From Euphrasia confusa (Eukaryota > Streptophyta > Magnoliopsida > Lamiales > Orobanchaceae), in contig OX940957.1 in the NCBI GenBank assembly GCA_954870475.1, positions 40,866,181 through 40,930,180 on the forward strand: DNA of 64,000 bases. The letters run 5' to 3'. Under the pieces are notes generated by a model. The model ran no database searches. It was not told the DNA's origin and saw only the letters and a list, made by a program, of their open reading frames with translations. Shown here piece after piece: positions 35,859 to 48,059 of the stretch. Positions within the stretch are counted from its first letter, which is position 1. Each line of letters begins with the position of its first letter. The position numbers and the translations under genes are program-made.

Positions 35859-38800
35859 ATGGAAAATCTCGGTACAATCGCCGGCAAGCCTCTTTTCAAT
35901 CCGACGACAATTCCTCTCAAAACCGCCTCGAAATTTCCGTTTTCACCGGCGGAGCTGAGGTTCAGGATAAAACCGCGCCCGTTCGTAGTGAAATCAGCTC
36001 TGAAATCGGAATCATTAAATCCGTCCGCTGCGAACAAGCCTGGGAACGAAGCTGTTCATCTGGAACCTGTGTATAAACCTACGCCTCGCAGTCGCCCTCT
36101 TCGAACCCCTCACAGCGGGTAAACAATTTAATTAATTAATTAATCAATCAATTAATTGTTTAGAACTGATTTTTTGCAGAGTAGTTTGGGTTTATTTACT
36201 TATGTGTTTTTTTTTTTCTTCTGATTTTGATGAGCATTTCTTCATTGGCATTTGATTGGATTAGGTATCATTTTGATGGGACGGCCCGTAAATTCTTTGA
36301 GGGGTGGTATTTCAAGGTATCGATTCCAGAGTGTAGGCAGAGCTTTTGCTTCATGTATTCTGTAGAGAATCCAGCATTTCCCAAGAAACTTAGCAGACTC
36401 GAGGAAGCGCAGTACGGGCCTCGGTTTACGGGAGTCGGAGCTCAAATTCTTGGGGCAGATGACAAGTACATTTGCCAATACGTTCAAGAGTCGACGAATT
36501 TCTGGGCAAGTATGTATCTTCTTAGTAATGCGACATATGACATTATCTGGCTTAGATACCTGGCTCTTGTAAAGTTGTTGTAGTGCGAAAACTTTAGATC
36601 ATATTTTGGACATCGAGTTAGTAATGCAAGTGGTGTTGTTTACTTGTTAGACAGGAACGAGCTGATGCTTGGAAATACTTTTGTGGCGCAAAAGAATATG
36701 CAGGCTCCAAAGAAAGAGATCCCTCCACAGGTGCAAGTTTCATCTTTTATTCGCTCTTTCCTTTTTGCCGTTTGATTGATGGTGCGGAAAATTTGTGTTT
36801 GGTTATTGTGATTATGACACACATCTCAATGAGTCTGGCGGATAAATGACGTACCATTTTGGAAATTAAGTTTGTAGCTCTTTCTTTTCATCTTTTGATT
36901 AAAAAATGTTCATTCAATTTCTTTAAAATATTAAAGGATAATTTCATTTGCTACATTCATGAGGTTTCCCCTTTGAGCTCCTATGGTGGATTGTTACAGA
37001 TTTCAATTTTTACTGTATGAAAATTGTTCATTCAGGAGTTCAATCGAAGCGTTTCAGAGGGTTTCCAAGTTACCCCACTTTGGCATCAAGGCTCTCTTTG
37101 TGATGATGGAAGGTAAACCTTCTTTCCCATAAAAATGAAGTATAAACCTAAATTGATGTATCAATAATTCATGCATTTGAATTTGTAAATATTCATATAA
37201 TTTTTAGTTTGTGTATTTGTTTGATTTCAGTAACATGATTATATCTTATCCAGTCCTATAACTTGTATACTGTTATGAAGTACGAACACGTGAAGGGAGA
37301 ATCCTTTCAAGCTTCTATTCTTTATGCTCACTTTCCTACAAACCCACGTTTTTTTATCTTCATTTTGATATGACTTAAGCTTGACAGGACAAATTATGCG
37401 GAGATTGTAAAGACTGCTCGGTGGTCTTACAGCACACGTCCTGTTTATGGATGGGGAAATGTCGTGTCAAAGCAGAAGTCAACAGCAGGATGGCTTGCTG
37501 CCTTTCCTGTATTCGAACCTCATTGGCAAATATGCATGGCGGGCGGACTTTCAACAGGTATTCACTTGTATTTCCCGACTCATTTTTTCATTTGCGAAGG
37601 GTTTGAATTTTTGTTGGTTTTTGAATTTTGTTGATAGATATACATATATATACTTTTCAAAAATACACTTAGGTTTGGGCCATATTGCAAAAAAAAAAAA
37701 AAAAAAAAAGACTAATTTCTTGAGAATTACTTAGACCACACTGGAGGTTACATCTATTTTGCATTTATCATTTGTCAATGCGCCAAATATTTTCAAAATA
37801 TTACAAATAGCCCATTTTTCGTCTTGTGTTTTACATTTTATACCACTTATTTTTTCAAAGTTCAACATATAACATGTACTAGTGTACTACGTATTTGTAA
37901 TATTTTGATGAGTTTGAGGGGTGCAATTGTGTCAACCAACGGCCAAGAAAAAGGTATCCAGAAGCGAACCTCTAGGGTGATTTTCTAATTTCCAAAGTTA
38001 ACTGGGTTTGTAGATATCACAAGCCTCAGGAGCAGTTTTTGTAATTATCCCCTATGCTTATTACTAACCTTGTCCCTTTGGCTCATTATTATGTTGAATG
38101 AGGAAATTGATAAAAGTGTTACGAGCTTCATTTTTGTTATTTGATCTTACCTGTAGGATGGATCGAGTGGGGTGATAGGCGGTACGAGTTTAAAAACGCT
38201 CCATCATATTCTGAGAAAAACTGGGGTGGTGCCTTCCCTAGAAAGTGGTTCTGGGTACGTGGTTTCTGATCATTTGTAGGATTATATATTAATATGTGAT
38301 CCCAAATCATCTAGTCAGTTCACAATTCACATCGATTTACATATCTTTTCGCGACAACTTTCCACCCATGCTTTGTGCCTGGTTTCTGTTGCAGGTGCAA
38401 TGTAATGTCTTTGAGGGAGCAGATGGAGAAGTTGCTTTGACTGTTGGCGGTGGACTGAGACAGCTGCCCGGATTAACGGAGACTTTTGAAAATGCTGCTC
38501 TAGTAATTATCTATACACGTCGATCCTGTTTTTCGTTATTTTATAATAATAAGACCCAACAATCATAATGTGCATGCAGATCGGAGTTCACTACGGAGGG
38601 GTTTTCTATGAGTTTGCGCCATGGAATGGAGTGGTTAACTGGGAAATTGATCCGTGGGGCCATTGGTCTTTATCTGCGGAGAACGAAAACCACACGGTAA
38701 TTATATTTACTATGTCCTGTATTGTTTTCTTCCTGTTTTTCTGACCTGCACTTAGTTTCTGTGATAATCACAAAACCACCCCTTATGTTTAGACTAATTA

Positions 38801-39540
38801 TAAAAAAACCACAGAGCTTGTTGAAAGGTACAAAAAGGAAAAAAACACTGTAGTTTGATTCTGTGTTACACTTTACACCCTGTATGAGCAGAAAACACTC
38901 CAAAAATCACTTTTGGATTTGCACAAACTACTTACAAATCACCCCCTTCAAATTTAAGTGAGTCAAACATATCTGGATTCTCTTGTAATCAACCCAAATC
39001 TCAGGGGGAGTTTTCGTAATTATTCCTAATTTCTGTAAAAAAATCTATACTCAACAATGTATGCTTTTTAACCCTGCATTATTTGTAGTCGAAGTCAAAA
39101 AGATATTTGTTACGTTTGATTCTAATCTGGATTTTGATTGAAGCAGGTGGAACTAGAAGCGACGACAAAAGATCCAGGGACGACACTGCGTGCACCCACC
39201 CTGGAGGCTGGCTTAGCTCCAGCCTGCAAGGACACTTGCTTTGCTGATCTCAGACTGCGAATATACGAACGACGATACGATGGAACTGAAGGAAAGGTAA
39301 CATCTTGATTTTTTTTTTCGTTAGGTGCTTTTTTGTCTTATTTTCCGTTTGTTTTTCGGTTAGGTTATATTGGATGTGACGAGCAACATGGCAGCAGTAG
39401 AAGTAGGTGGAGGGCCATGGTTCAGTACATGGAAAGACAAGACGTCTGCACCAGAGATCGTCGCTCGTGTTGTCGGGCTTCCCATCGACGTCGAAGGGCT
39501 GTTCGGGCTTGCTCCTTTCCTTAAACCCCCAGGCTTGTAG
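35859..39540 (+). CDS. VTE1: Tocopherol cyclase, chloroplastic
   Basis: Ten exons, all in phase: 35859-36118, 36265-36509, 36651-36730, 37036-37112, 37388-37557, 38157-38254, 38395-38502, 38580-38696, 39147-39296, 39364-39540; 493 residues, the family length. The N-terminal 60 residues are a Ser/Lys/Arg-rich transit peptide. The mature part matches the family throughout. Examples are YHFDGTARKFFEGWYFKV, PVYGWGNVVSKQKSTAGW, FEPHWQICMAGGLSTGWIEW, GGAFPRKWFWVQCNVFEG and PWFSTWKDKTSAPE. VTE1 (SXD1) closes the chromanol ring of phytyl quinols to make tocopherols in plastoglobules; loss blocks vitamin E synthesis. No broken exon or missing block. Several introns carry fragments of a dispersed repeat with CTCAGGGG and TTTTTGTAATTA. 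Confidence 0.96.
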
Positions 39541-40890
39541 TAACCAGACACCAATGTATACAAGGAGAATCTTTAATGGTACGTGGGACCTCGTTTCCAG
39601 TGCACTACTGTTAAAAGCAAAAAGATTCCTTAAAAGCCGCATTTCACTTCACTTATTTTAATCATTAAAACTAACAATCATCATTTATCAACTTAATTTA
39701 GTAAATAAACTTCAATGCCTAATTCAACCATCACTTTTGAAGCGACCACAAATTCAGGATTTTGTAATAAAATAACACCAACAACAATTTCTTTCCCAAC
39801 TCGATTAAGTTTATTTTAAAATTCAAATAATTTCAGATCCATTCAGTTTCAGTTCAAAAGAACAAGTCTTAAATAGTCTTCGTTCCTATACAAATCTAAA
39901 TGTTAGACTACTCACAAATGAATATCCCAACAGAACTTTAACAATCACCATCCCAGCTCGATAGATTCGACAACTTCAAATCAAACTGAGCGGATATAGT
40001 CAAACCACATTGGTGTGGAAATTTGAAAACATAACCCTAAAAGGTGCACTAATGATGAGCGACGGAGACGAGAGCCTCGCTCCACTTTCCCTCGTGCGCT
40101 TGTGAAACGATGATGAACTAATGAAGCAGAGTTGAAAAAAGAAAGAAGACTTTAGTTTGACAAGTCATTGTACAAAACTGTAAAGCAGTCGTCACTTGAG
40201 GGAATTGGATATGAATATCCAGCATCCCACTACTCCCACTAAAGTCCAATTGCACAACACTTTGGGGTCAGAGGTTTTTTTTATCAGACAAATTATTATA
40301 CTCTGTTCCATCATTTCACTTCCAATAAATCTAATTCAAAATATCCTTACACTAAAAAACAATGTTAATGGGTTGTAATGATGAACCCGCCGTCCCTAAA
40401 AAAATTAACTTCTTTTAAATATGGAGTTAGCAAATTGTGTTAGTTAGAATTATGTCTATTCAATTAAGTTAGTGTCACGAGGTTTTTAAAATATCAATTT
40501 ATTTTATCTTCGTGCAACACTGACTCAACTGAATAGAACGTCACACAAGAACATTAGACTAATTTTGTCATTCGGCACGCGTTCAAAAATCTTACTAAAA
40601 ATTATTAAATGAGATAAATGTTGATTTAAAATATAGTACTCACTCTAAACCATAACAATGATCACATATCTTTTGTAATTTACAAAGAATATGTGACCAT
40701 TAGTATAGGTTGGAGGAGTATATATTGAATGTGAAATTGAGTTATTATATTAGATTATATTTATGACGAAGATAACTCTAAACTCTAATAATTTATAAAT
40801 GAGAGATAATAAATACAAAAAATCACATCATTACTATGTTTTCTTTTTTCATAAAGATTTTCTTTTTTAAAATCAATTATGGTGCTATTC
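39541..40890. other. VTE1 3' region and spacer
   Basis: No gene recognised. 39541-39660 is probably VTE1 3' UTR. 39660-40890 is AT-rich with only short frames of no family resemblance. Confidence 0.45.
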
Positions 40891-40910
40891 TATAAGCCTA
40901 TAATAAATAC
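40891..40910 (+). promoter_or_regulatory. Probable TATA box of the VAN3-binding-protein-like gene
   Basis: TATAAGCCTATAATAAATAC about 165-180 bases upstream of the ATG at 41072. No other strong TATA sequence is seen in the 150 bases before that ATG. Confidence 0.35.
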
Positions 40911-41071
40911 CAACATTTTGTCCACTTCCTCTCCACCATCAATCCACACTCCTAAACTAAGGCATAACAAGTAAGAAAGATTCATCACCCCATCTATATG
41001 CTATATAGCCTTTTTTTTTCATTTATACTATATAATTGTGAAAAATAATAAACACATTTAAGTTGAATAAA

Positions 41072-43645
41072 ATGGCGGGGGAAAAAACAAGCAGTGAAAT
41101 GAATGATTTTTCTCACATGATGAGTTTTATTCTTGATTCGATCATGCAGTGTCGGTGCAGTTATCTGGGGTCGGGCCCAAATCCAGGCCCAACAACAAGC
41201 TGGAAAACATCGAGGAAGACAATGCAGCCGCTGAGTGGCTGCCGGCGATGGGCCCGCAGCCCGAAACCCCAACGGAGTCCATGGAGTTCTTGGCCCGATC
41301 GTGGAGCGTCTCGGCCGTCGAGCTGTCCAAGGCGCTCTGCAACACCAACGGAGCTGAAAACCCGGCCCACGAACCTACGGTGAGTGAACTTCTAGCTTTT
41401 TTATTGCAAACATGCCCCTCCATTTTATTGTAATTGCAAAACTACCCCTGTATTTTATTGTATTTGCAAAAATACCCTTCTAGTCTTTGCTTAATTTGAC
41501 TTGGTGCTTTGACATGTAATTTGACAAAAAAAAAATAGCAGAACAAACCTTTGTTAGCCTCAGAGATCAGTCCTCCAATGTCACCCAGAGGAAGCGATGA
41601 TGCCTAGGTAGTTTTTAGAGTGAAAAACGGAACTCTTAATTAAATATATCATCGGATGATTTTTCGTACTAAAAGCATGTTGCTCGACCGAAAAAAAATT
41701 AATCATACCAAATTGGAAATGTACCCCGAAATTCTACTGTATTTACAAACCAGCCCCAACTCTTTCGCAGGAACTACTTCTACTGCATCAAGCTTTCAGC
41801 CCGGAATTCTTATCCAACCAACAATTACTCAGAAACGGGGTTCGTACGATTTTCCTTCTTCAGTATAGTTATAGTTATTCACAAAAAGGCCCAAAAGTTT
41901 GTAAAATTTTACATTGAGCACCTTCAGCTTTGATTTTGAGCTTGCTGAGTCCAAAAGTATTTCAAAATATTACAGTTTCAAGGGGAGTTTTGTGTAAATA
42001 GTCCACACCTCAGGGGTGTTTTTGTAATTACACCTAATACTGAAATCAAATTCACATTTATTTTTTTTTAATTTTAAAATGAGCACCATCAACTTTGATT
42101 TTGAAAATACTACTACTTAGGGGAGATTTTTGTAATTAGTCCAAACCTCAGGGGTGTTTTTGTAATTACTCCTACGAATGAAACCAAATTCTTAAAATTT
42201 TACAATAGTTCAAGGGGATATTTTTGTAATTAGTCCAAACCTCAGGGGTATTTTTGTAATCACACAATTCTTTCCCCCTTCAGTTGTACAAGAGCATGAT
42301 GAAGAGAAAACCCACCATGGGCCGGTGGACCAAAGACCAGAAGGAGAGGAAAAAGCAGGAGATCCGGGCCCACAACGCCCAGCTCCACGCCGCCGTCTCG
42401 GTGGCCGGCGTCGCAGCCGCAGTGGCCGCCCTCGCCTCCTCCTCCTCGCCGGAAAAATCAACCACGAAACGCAAGAAATCTTCGTCGCCGATAACTCCGG
42501 CCGCCGTCGCGGCGGCGGCGGCTCTGGTGGCGTCCCACTGCATCGAGACGGCGGAGGACATGGGGGCCCACCGAGACCACATCCTGTCGGTCGTGAACTC
42601 GGCGATCAAGGCGAGGACAAACGGCGACGTGATGACCCTGACCGCAGGGGCAGCCACGGGTAATTATTAATTAATTACATAATTAACCTTATGTAATTAA
42701 TTACATAATTGATTCGTAACGTGCAGCTTTGAGGGGTGCTGCTGCGCTGAGGGCGAGGCTGCACAACGACTACGGTGGGGCCTCGGCCGGATTTACTCTG
42801 ATCGACGAAAATGTTCGGAACTCATGTAAGGAGACAAATGTCTCGTTCGCGATAAATTTCGTGTCGAAAGGCGGGGAACTTCTTAAGCGCACGAGGAAAG
42901 GTAATAATGATCGAGCGCGCGTGTGTATAAATAGAAACGAAGAAATTAGAAAAAAAAGTTACTCAAGCATTGTGGTTTAATTTGTTTATTCATGCAGGAG
43001 ATCTTCACTGGAAGCAAGTCTCAGTCAGCATAAATTCAAACTGGCAGGTGGTAAATTAATTAAGCTAAACTTCAGGGGTGATTTTGCAATTTACTATTTT
43101 TGTTAGTTACAAAGGCTTCCCTTCATATCTAGTCCAATAAATGACTGCTTTTGTAATTAAGCTAAACTTAAAGGATGATTCTGCCATTAACTCTTTCTGT
43201 TAATTACAAAATCTTCTCTTCAAATCAAGTCTAATTACACAAACAAAAAGATAGCGCTTTTGTAATTAATCTAAACTTCAGGGGTGATTTTGTTATGATT
43301 TTGTGTTGCATTTTCAGGTGGTGGCTAAGATGAAGAGCAAGCACATGGGAGGGACATTCACTAAGAAGAAAAAATGTACATCATGAACGTTAAAATTCGA
43401 CTGCATCGACAGATCGAGTAATAATTTACGCGATATATATGTGTGTTATTGCAGGTGTGATCTCGGGCATATACGGTGACATTCAAGCTTGGGTCGGGCG
43501 GGAGACGTCGGAGGGCAAAGAGAAGATGGCCTACTTTGCAGTGCAAACCGTCGACAGAGTAATCGAGTTCGAATGCAGGAATAAAGGAGAGATGGAAATG
43601 TGGGTTGAAGGGATCCAACATATGTTGCATTTGCATGTCCTCTGA
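41072..43645 (+). CDS. VAN3-binding protein-like / FORKED-like (DUF828 plus PH-like domain)
   Basis: Well-supported exons: about 41150-41379, 41771-41839, 42284-42659, 42727-42900, 42998-43047, 43318-43375, 43455-43645. Seen: the family block PETPTESMEFLARSWSVSAV followed by ELSKALCN, then KSMMKRKPTMGRWTKDQKER, an Ala-rich helical region, and a C-terminal PH-like domain (SFAINFVSKGG, GIYGDIQAWVGRE, MEMWVEGIQHML). Family members bind the ARF-GAP VAN3 at the trans-Golgi and act in PIN1 recycling and leaf-vein closure. The 5' end is uncertain. The ATG at 41072 is in another frame from exon 2 and an in-frame stop sits at 41134. Joining therefore needs a small intron, for example 41094-41149 (only 56 bases, GT-AG), giving MAGEKTS then MSVQLSG. 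Confidence 0.82.
41395..43290. repeat. Intronic cluster of a dispersed CTCAGGGGTGTTTTTGTAAT motif
   Basis: Introns of this gene hold at least seven copies of a motif close to CTCAGGGGTGTTTTTGTAAT, near 41410, 41985, 42015, 42150, 42240, 43070 and 43275, with spacing of 30-120 bases. Related copies occur in VTE1 introns (38020, 38995) and near 32918. They look like nested or decayed ends of a MITE-like family. No clear complete element with target duplication could be drawn. Confidence 0.5.
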
Positions 43646-44960
43646 ATGTCATCACATTGTGAGATATGGGAAATATTTGATCTTGATTTTTCCTACTAAA
43701 ATAAAAAATAAAAATCATGAAAAAAATAAAAGAATTCTGCTTCTTGTGATATTTCAATGAGTTTTTGTTTGTGTTTAATTGTGTTGGACTTTGTCACCAT
43801 TTTTATATCAACATGATTAAAATATCATGAGTTACACATAATGCTCCAATAAGTGTGTATTTTTTTTTTTATGAAAAAAAAAATATTATGGGCTAAATAT
43901 ATTTCTCTTGGATATGCACAAGTGATTTGTAGCTGGGAAAATAAAATATTACAAATTGCAGTATGTCAAATTGAAGATATGAATTTGTAATCTATTAGTA
44001 CAAAGAAGTCAAGACAAAAAATAATAGATTAAGACAATAAGAACTATACGTCAAATAACCTATGTGAATAAATATTATTGTATTATTATTTTTAAAACAA
44101 ATTAATTTATTCTTGAACATGCTCAACATTCATGTACTTTGGTTTATAGAAAAAAATAAAAAAATCCAAAGTCAATGTAAACATTGCTGTCTATTGACAG
44201 CTAACTTCCCCATAAAAATAAAAATGTAGTAATATTCCTTTTCATTTCTAAAGTGTGAAAAATGATATCACCCTTTACATTAATATTTCCTTTTTATATT
44301 AACGTTTAATATACATTTTTATACTCTGTAAAATTATACTTTTTTTTGAATTAAATACAATTATAAATTTATTTTTTCACTAAGATACGACTATAATAAT
44401 AGCTTTCCATTTTTTATCAATCTAATAAGAATTTTTTATTTATTTTCATGCTCAAACAAGTATAAAAATAATAAAGTATTATAAAACAAAACAGTCATTT
44501 TATTTGAGGAAATAATATAAAAATACTTCGGTGTAAATGGATGAATTTGAAATGAAAATTGGTTTAAAATAATTATTATATATTTAGAAATTTAATTGAT
44601 AAATATTTATTTTAAAAAAATTAAAAAGGGAAAGATAATTAATTTTTAAAAAAATTAAAAATAATAAGTGAGACTAATTTAAAGGGACACTGTTCGATCC
44701 ATTAGAACAAAAATCTCGTAAAATTATTCTTATACTGTATAAGTTAACAAAAAGTTTATAAACATTTTGCATATTTGTCGTTACATGAATCTTGGAACAT
44801 CACGCGATGCCATGTTTTTTTTTCTTTAATCATAACGATTGAGCTGGCTAATTACTAATATATTCTTAATAATAATTTAAATAATCGAATTAATTAAAAG
44901 AAAAAATGACTAAAATACCCCTGTCATATGCAAATTGATCATGCAATATGATTCCTCTTA
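43646..44960. other. AT-rich intergenic region
   Basis: Spacer between the VAN3-binding-protein-like gene and TIP4;1. No gene, RNA or complete mobile element recognised. Confidence 0.45.
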
Positions 44961-44970
44961 CTATAAATAC
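44961..44970 (+). promoter_or_regulatory. TATA box of the TIP4;1 gene
   Basis: CTATAAATAC lies about 65-70 bases before the ATG at 45032, an ideal plant TATA box position for a gene with a short leader. Confidence 0.7.
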
Positions 44971-45031
44971 ACTTCGCATATACGATGTATATGCAACTCA
45001 TCAGCCTACAAACCTATACAAACAAATCGAA

Positions 45032-45973
45032 ATGGCGAAAATAGCCCTGGGCTCCTTCCGCGAGGCCTACCAGAAGGACTGCATCTATGCTCTCGTGGTC
45101 GAGTTCATCGTCACCTTCCTTTTCGTCTTCGCCGGTGTCGGCGCCGCCATGACTGCCGGTGAGTAGTCAAACGTGCCAAATTCAACATTCCATATAATAT
45201 TTCATTTTTTCACGTTTAAAAAAATTATAAATAATAATTGACACGTGGCATGCGAATTCCCGTTTCAAACAGACAAGCTTAACGGGGACCCACTAGTAGG
45301 GCTATTCTTCGTGGCACTGGCCCACGCGCTGGCGGCCGGAGTCATGATCTCGGCCGGATTCCGTATCTCCGGCGGCCACCTGAACCCGTCCGTCACGATC
45401 GGACTCCTCGCCGGCGGCCACATCACCGTCGTCCGATCTATCCTCTATTGGATCGACCAATTGCTAGCTTCGGTGGCAGCATGTGCCTTGCTCAAATTTG
45501 TCACGGGTGGACACGTAAGTCCAAATATAAAAATATTTTAACATAAAGTAACAAAATGAAATTATTTATTTATTTATTTATTTTTAAATTTTATGAAGAG
45601 TACGCCTATACACTCACTCGCGAGTGGGGTGGGCCCCGCGCAAGGAGTGATAATGGAGGTCGTTTTGACTTTCTCTTTGCTCTTCACCGTGTACGCGACG
45701 ATGGTGGACCCCAAGAAGGGGAATCTTGATGGGCTGGGCCCGTTTCTTACTGGGCTGATCGTTGGGGCCAATATAATGGCCGGGGGCCCATTCTCTGGAG
45801 CGTCGATGAACCCAGCGAGGTCATTTGGGCCGGCCTTCGTCAGCGGGGATTGGACCGACCATTGGGTTTACTGGGTTGGGCCGCTCGTCGGAGGTGGGCT
45901 CGCCGGGTTCATCTACGAGAAGTTCTTCATTGTTAGGACGCACGTCCAAGTATCCGGGGACGACACTTTTTAA
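45032..45973 (+). CDS. TIP4-1: Aquaporin TIP4;1 (tonoplast intrinsic protein)
   Basis: Three exons in phase: 45032-45158, 45273-45514, 45599-45973; 247 residues, the TIP length. It starts MAKIALGSFREAYQKDC. Six hydrophobic membrane segments and two half-helix loops are visible. The second loop has the normal GASMNPARSFGPA, but the first reads GGHLNPSVTIG, so Ala of NPA is replaced by Ser. The ISAGFRISGGHLNP and YWIDQLLASVAACALLK blocks and the FIVRTHV tail match TIP4;1. TIPs conduct water and small neutral solutes such as urea across the vacuolar membrane. NPS variants occur in some plant MIPs; whether selectivity changes here is unknown. Confidence 0.93.
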
Positions 45974-46622
45974 GTTGTGTTATCAATTTCAAATTTCAAA
46001 ATGCTTAATTAATTGTTTCCCTAATAATGTATGATTTGGGTGTTCATTTAAAATCGCACGATTAATTACTCGAGCGAACGATAGTCAATACATCTTCTTT
46101 CTTTTTTTAATTCGCGACGACGAGAATTCGAATGGTAGGTAAGAAGAATTGACATTGCAATTAAATTATGCATCGTGAAATTAAAAGGGGTATGTGCATG
46201 TGACCAAAAGGTGCACACAAAATTCAATTGAAGAAACGAGCAATTAATAAGACACAAATAGTAGCTACTTTGTTTGGTGTGGTTTAAATCCTATTTACTT
46301 TGTTGTGTTAGATATAGTCTTCAATGTGAGTTTGGACAATAGGTAGTTATTTTTATTTAGTATGGGTAGTTCAAACTATAGCTACCTAATGCAATTATAT
46401 ACTATGTATTTATTTAATCACACTTACTAATCATTCTGATCAATCGAGTGAGATCGTTTTAATCGACAATATATATATACATAGTACATGTTAAAAAAGG
46501 CCGGGTCTCAATTATAGTAACTCATAAATTCAAAATTAATTATACTACTACTAATACTATTTATATAAATATGAATTGGTTTTTTAACTATATAATTAAT
46601 TAATTAATTAATTAATTAATAA
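45974..46622. other. Convergent 3' region between TIP4;1 and the WD40 gene
   Basis: AT-rich, with an (AATT)n tract at about 46590-46620 immediately next to the WD40 stop codon. No gene seen. Confidence 0.45.
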
Positions 46623-48059
46623 TCAATGAAATGGATTATGATCGCCTTGAAGCTTTTTCTCGACCCACGACGGAGACAGCACCGGGCTCATCTCGTACTC
46701 CTCCCCGATCTTCGTCTCGATCGGCTCGACTCCTTTCTCCTGATCCGGCAAAACCTTAATCCTCCAAACCTTAAACGTCTGATCCAACCCCGCGCTGTAA
46801 ACGAGGAACCCCATCACCACCACCTTCTCGATTTCCAGACACGCCGCCAAACACTTCACCGGGCCGCGGTGGGCGTCCACCACCGCGAGGCACTCGTGGA
46901 AGCAGCTTCCTTCCTCCCTCCTCCACACCCTTATCGTCGTGTCTTCCGATCCGCTGAACAACAGCTTCTCCACCGCCGCCAGACACAAAACGGAAAACCT
47001 ATGACCCTGCAATAAATCAATTTTAAATTAATTAATTAATCAATTTCATAAATATATATATATATAAAACAAAATATTGTTAGGCCACGTTCCGACTCTT
47101 TCGGACTAATAAATACGTGACACTTTCAAATTAAGGTCACGTGCGGAATAATTAACTGCACGTGCCTGCAAGAAGCCGGCGTGGTTGAACCGGCCGGACA
47201 TCTTCTCCTTCTCCCAGAAGTTGATGAACCCGTCGGAGGAGCCGGAGTAGAGGAAGCACGACCCCGGCGGCGCGCTCAGGGCCAGCGCGTTGACCGGCGA
47301 CGGCTGGAACTTGAGCGTCATCGTCAGCGTGTGGGAGCTCTGCCCGTACACGCGCCGCCATATCTTGACCGACCCGTCGGAGGAGCACGTGAACACGCAG
47401 CCGTCGTCGCCGTTGACCACCACCGCGTTGACGTGGTCGTCGTGCGCCGCGAACGAGTCGACGCACCGCCCGTCCGACACCCGCCACGCCTTCACCGTCC
47501 GGTCCCACGACCCAGTGTACAAAATCCCCTCCGCGTGGTTGTACGCCATGCACGAGACACAGTCCTTGTGCCGGCCGGCGGCGTCGGCGGCGGCGCCGCC
47601 GCCGCCCCTGCGGAACGAGAAAATCGATCGCGATTTCGGGAGGGTGGCGATTTTTTTGGCCTGGAAATTTTCCGGCGCGGCGGCGGCGGCGGCGGAGGAG
47701 AAGGACCAGACGCGGATGCGGCGGTCGCGGTGGGAGGTGAAGAGGGTGGAGCCGTGGGCGAGGAGGGCGCGGACGGAGCCGTGGGGGGAGTTGAGGTAGC
47801 CGCGGTCGGAGCAGTCGGGGTGGCGCCAGGCGCGGACGCGGCGGCTGTCGGAGCCGGTGAAGATGAGGCCGTTGGCGGCGGCGAGGGAGAAGATGACGCC
47901 GTCGTGGCGGTGGAGGGCGGCGATGCAGTGGTAGAGGATGGAGGGGGAGGTGGTGCCGTCGTGGGAGGGGCTGTAGAGGAGGTTGTCGTGGTGGTGCTCG
48001 TAGTGGGATTGGAAGGAGAGGCGGGGAGGGGGGGAAGAAAGTGATCGGCGAGTGTCCAT
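46623..48059 (-). CDS. WD40-repeat protein, JINGUBANG-like
   Basis: Two exons on the minus strand: 47166-48059 and 46623-47006; 425 residues. It starts MDTRRSLSSPPPRLSF. At least six WD40 blades are visible through GH/D...W-D-like signatures. Examples are LIFTGSDSRRVRAWR, LFTSHRDRRIRVWS, LYTGSWDRTVKAWR, VFTCSSDGSVKIWR, LYSGSSDGFINFW, LFSGSEDTTIRVWR and VYSAGLDQTFKVWR. The order and the HRHDGVIFSLA block match JINGUBANG-type proteins, a group of beta-propellers one of which restrains pollen germination. Function here is inferred only. Exon 1 is very GC-rich and free of introns. The only join that keeps frame is CAG then GCACG to TTGCAG then GGTCAT, a GC-AG intron of 159 bases with a TA-rich interior. 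Confidence 0.85.

Noticed and set aside
47181..48044. Long plus-strand open frame of 287 codons opposite the WD40 gene
   Set aside because: It is an antisense shadow of the GC-rich WD40 exon. Its translation is Val/Gly/Glu/Arg-rich low complexity, while the minus strand carries clear WD repeats.
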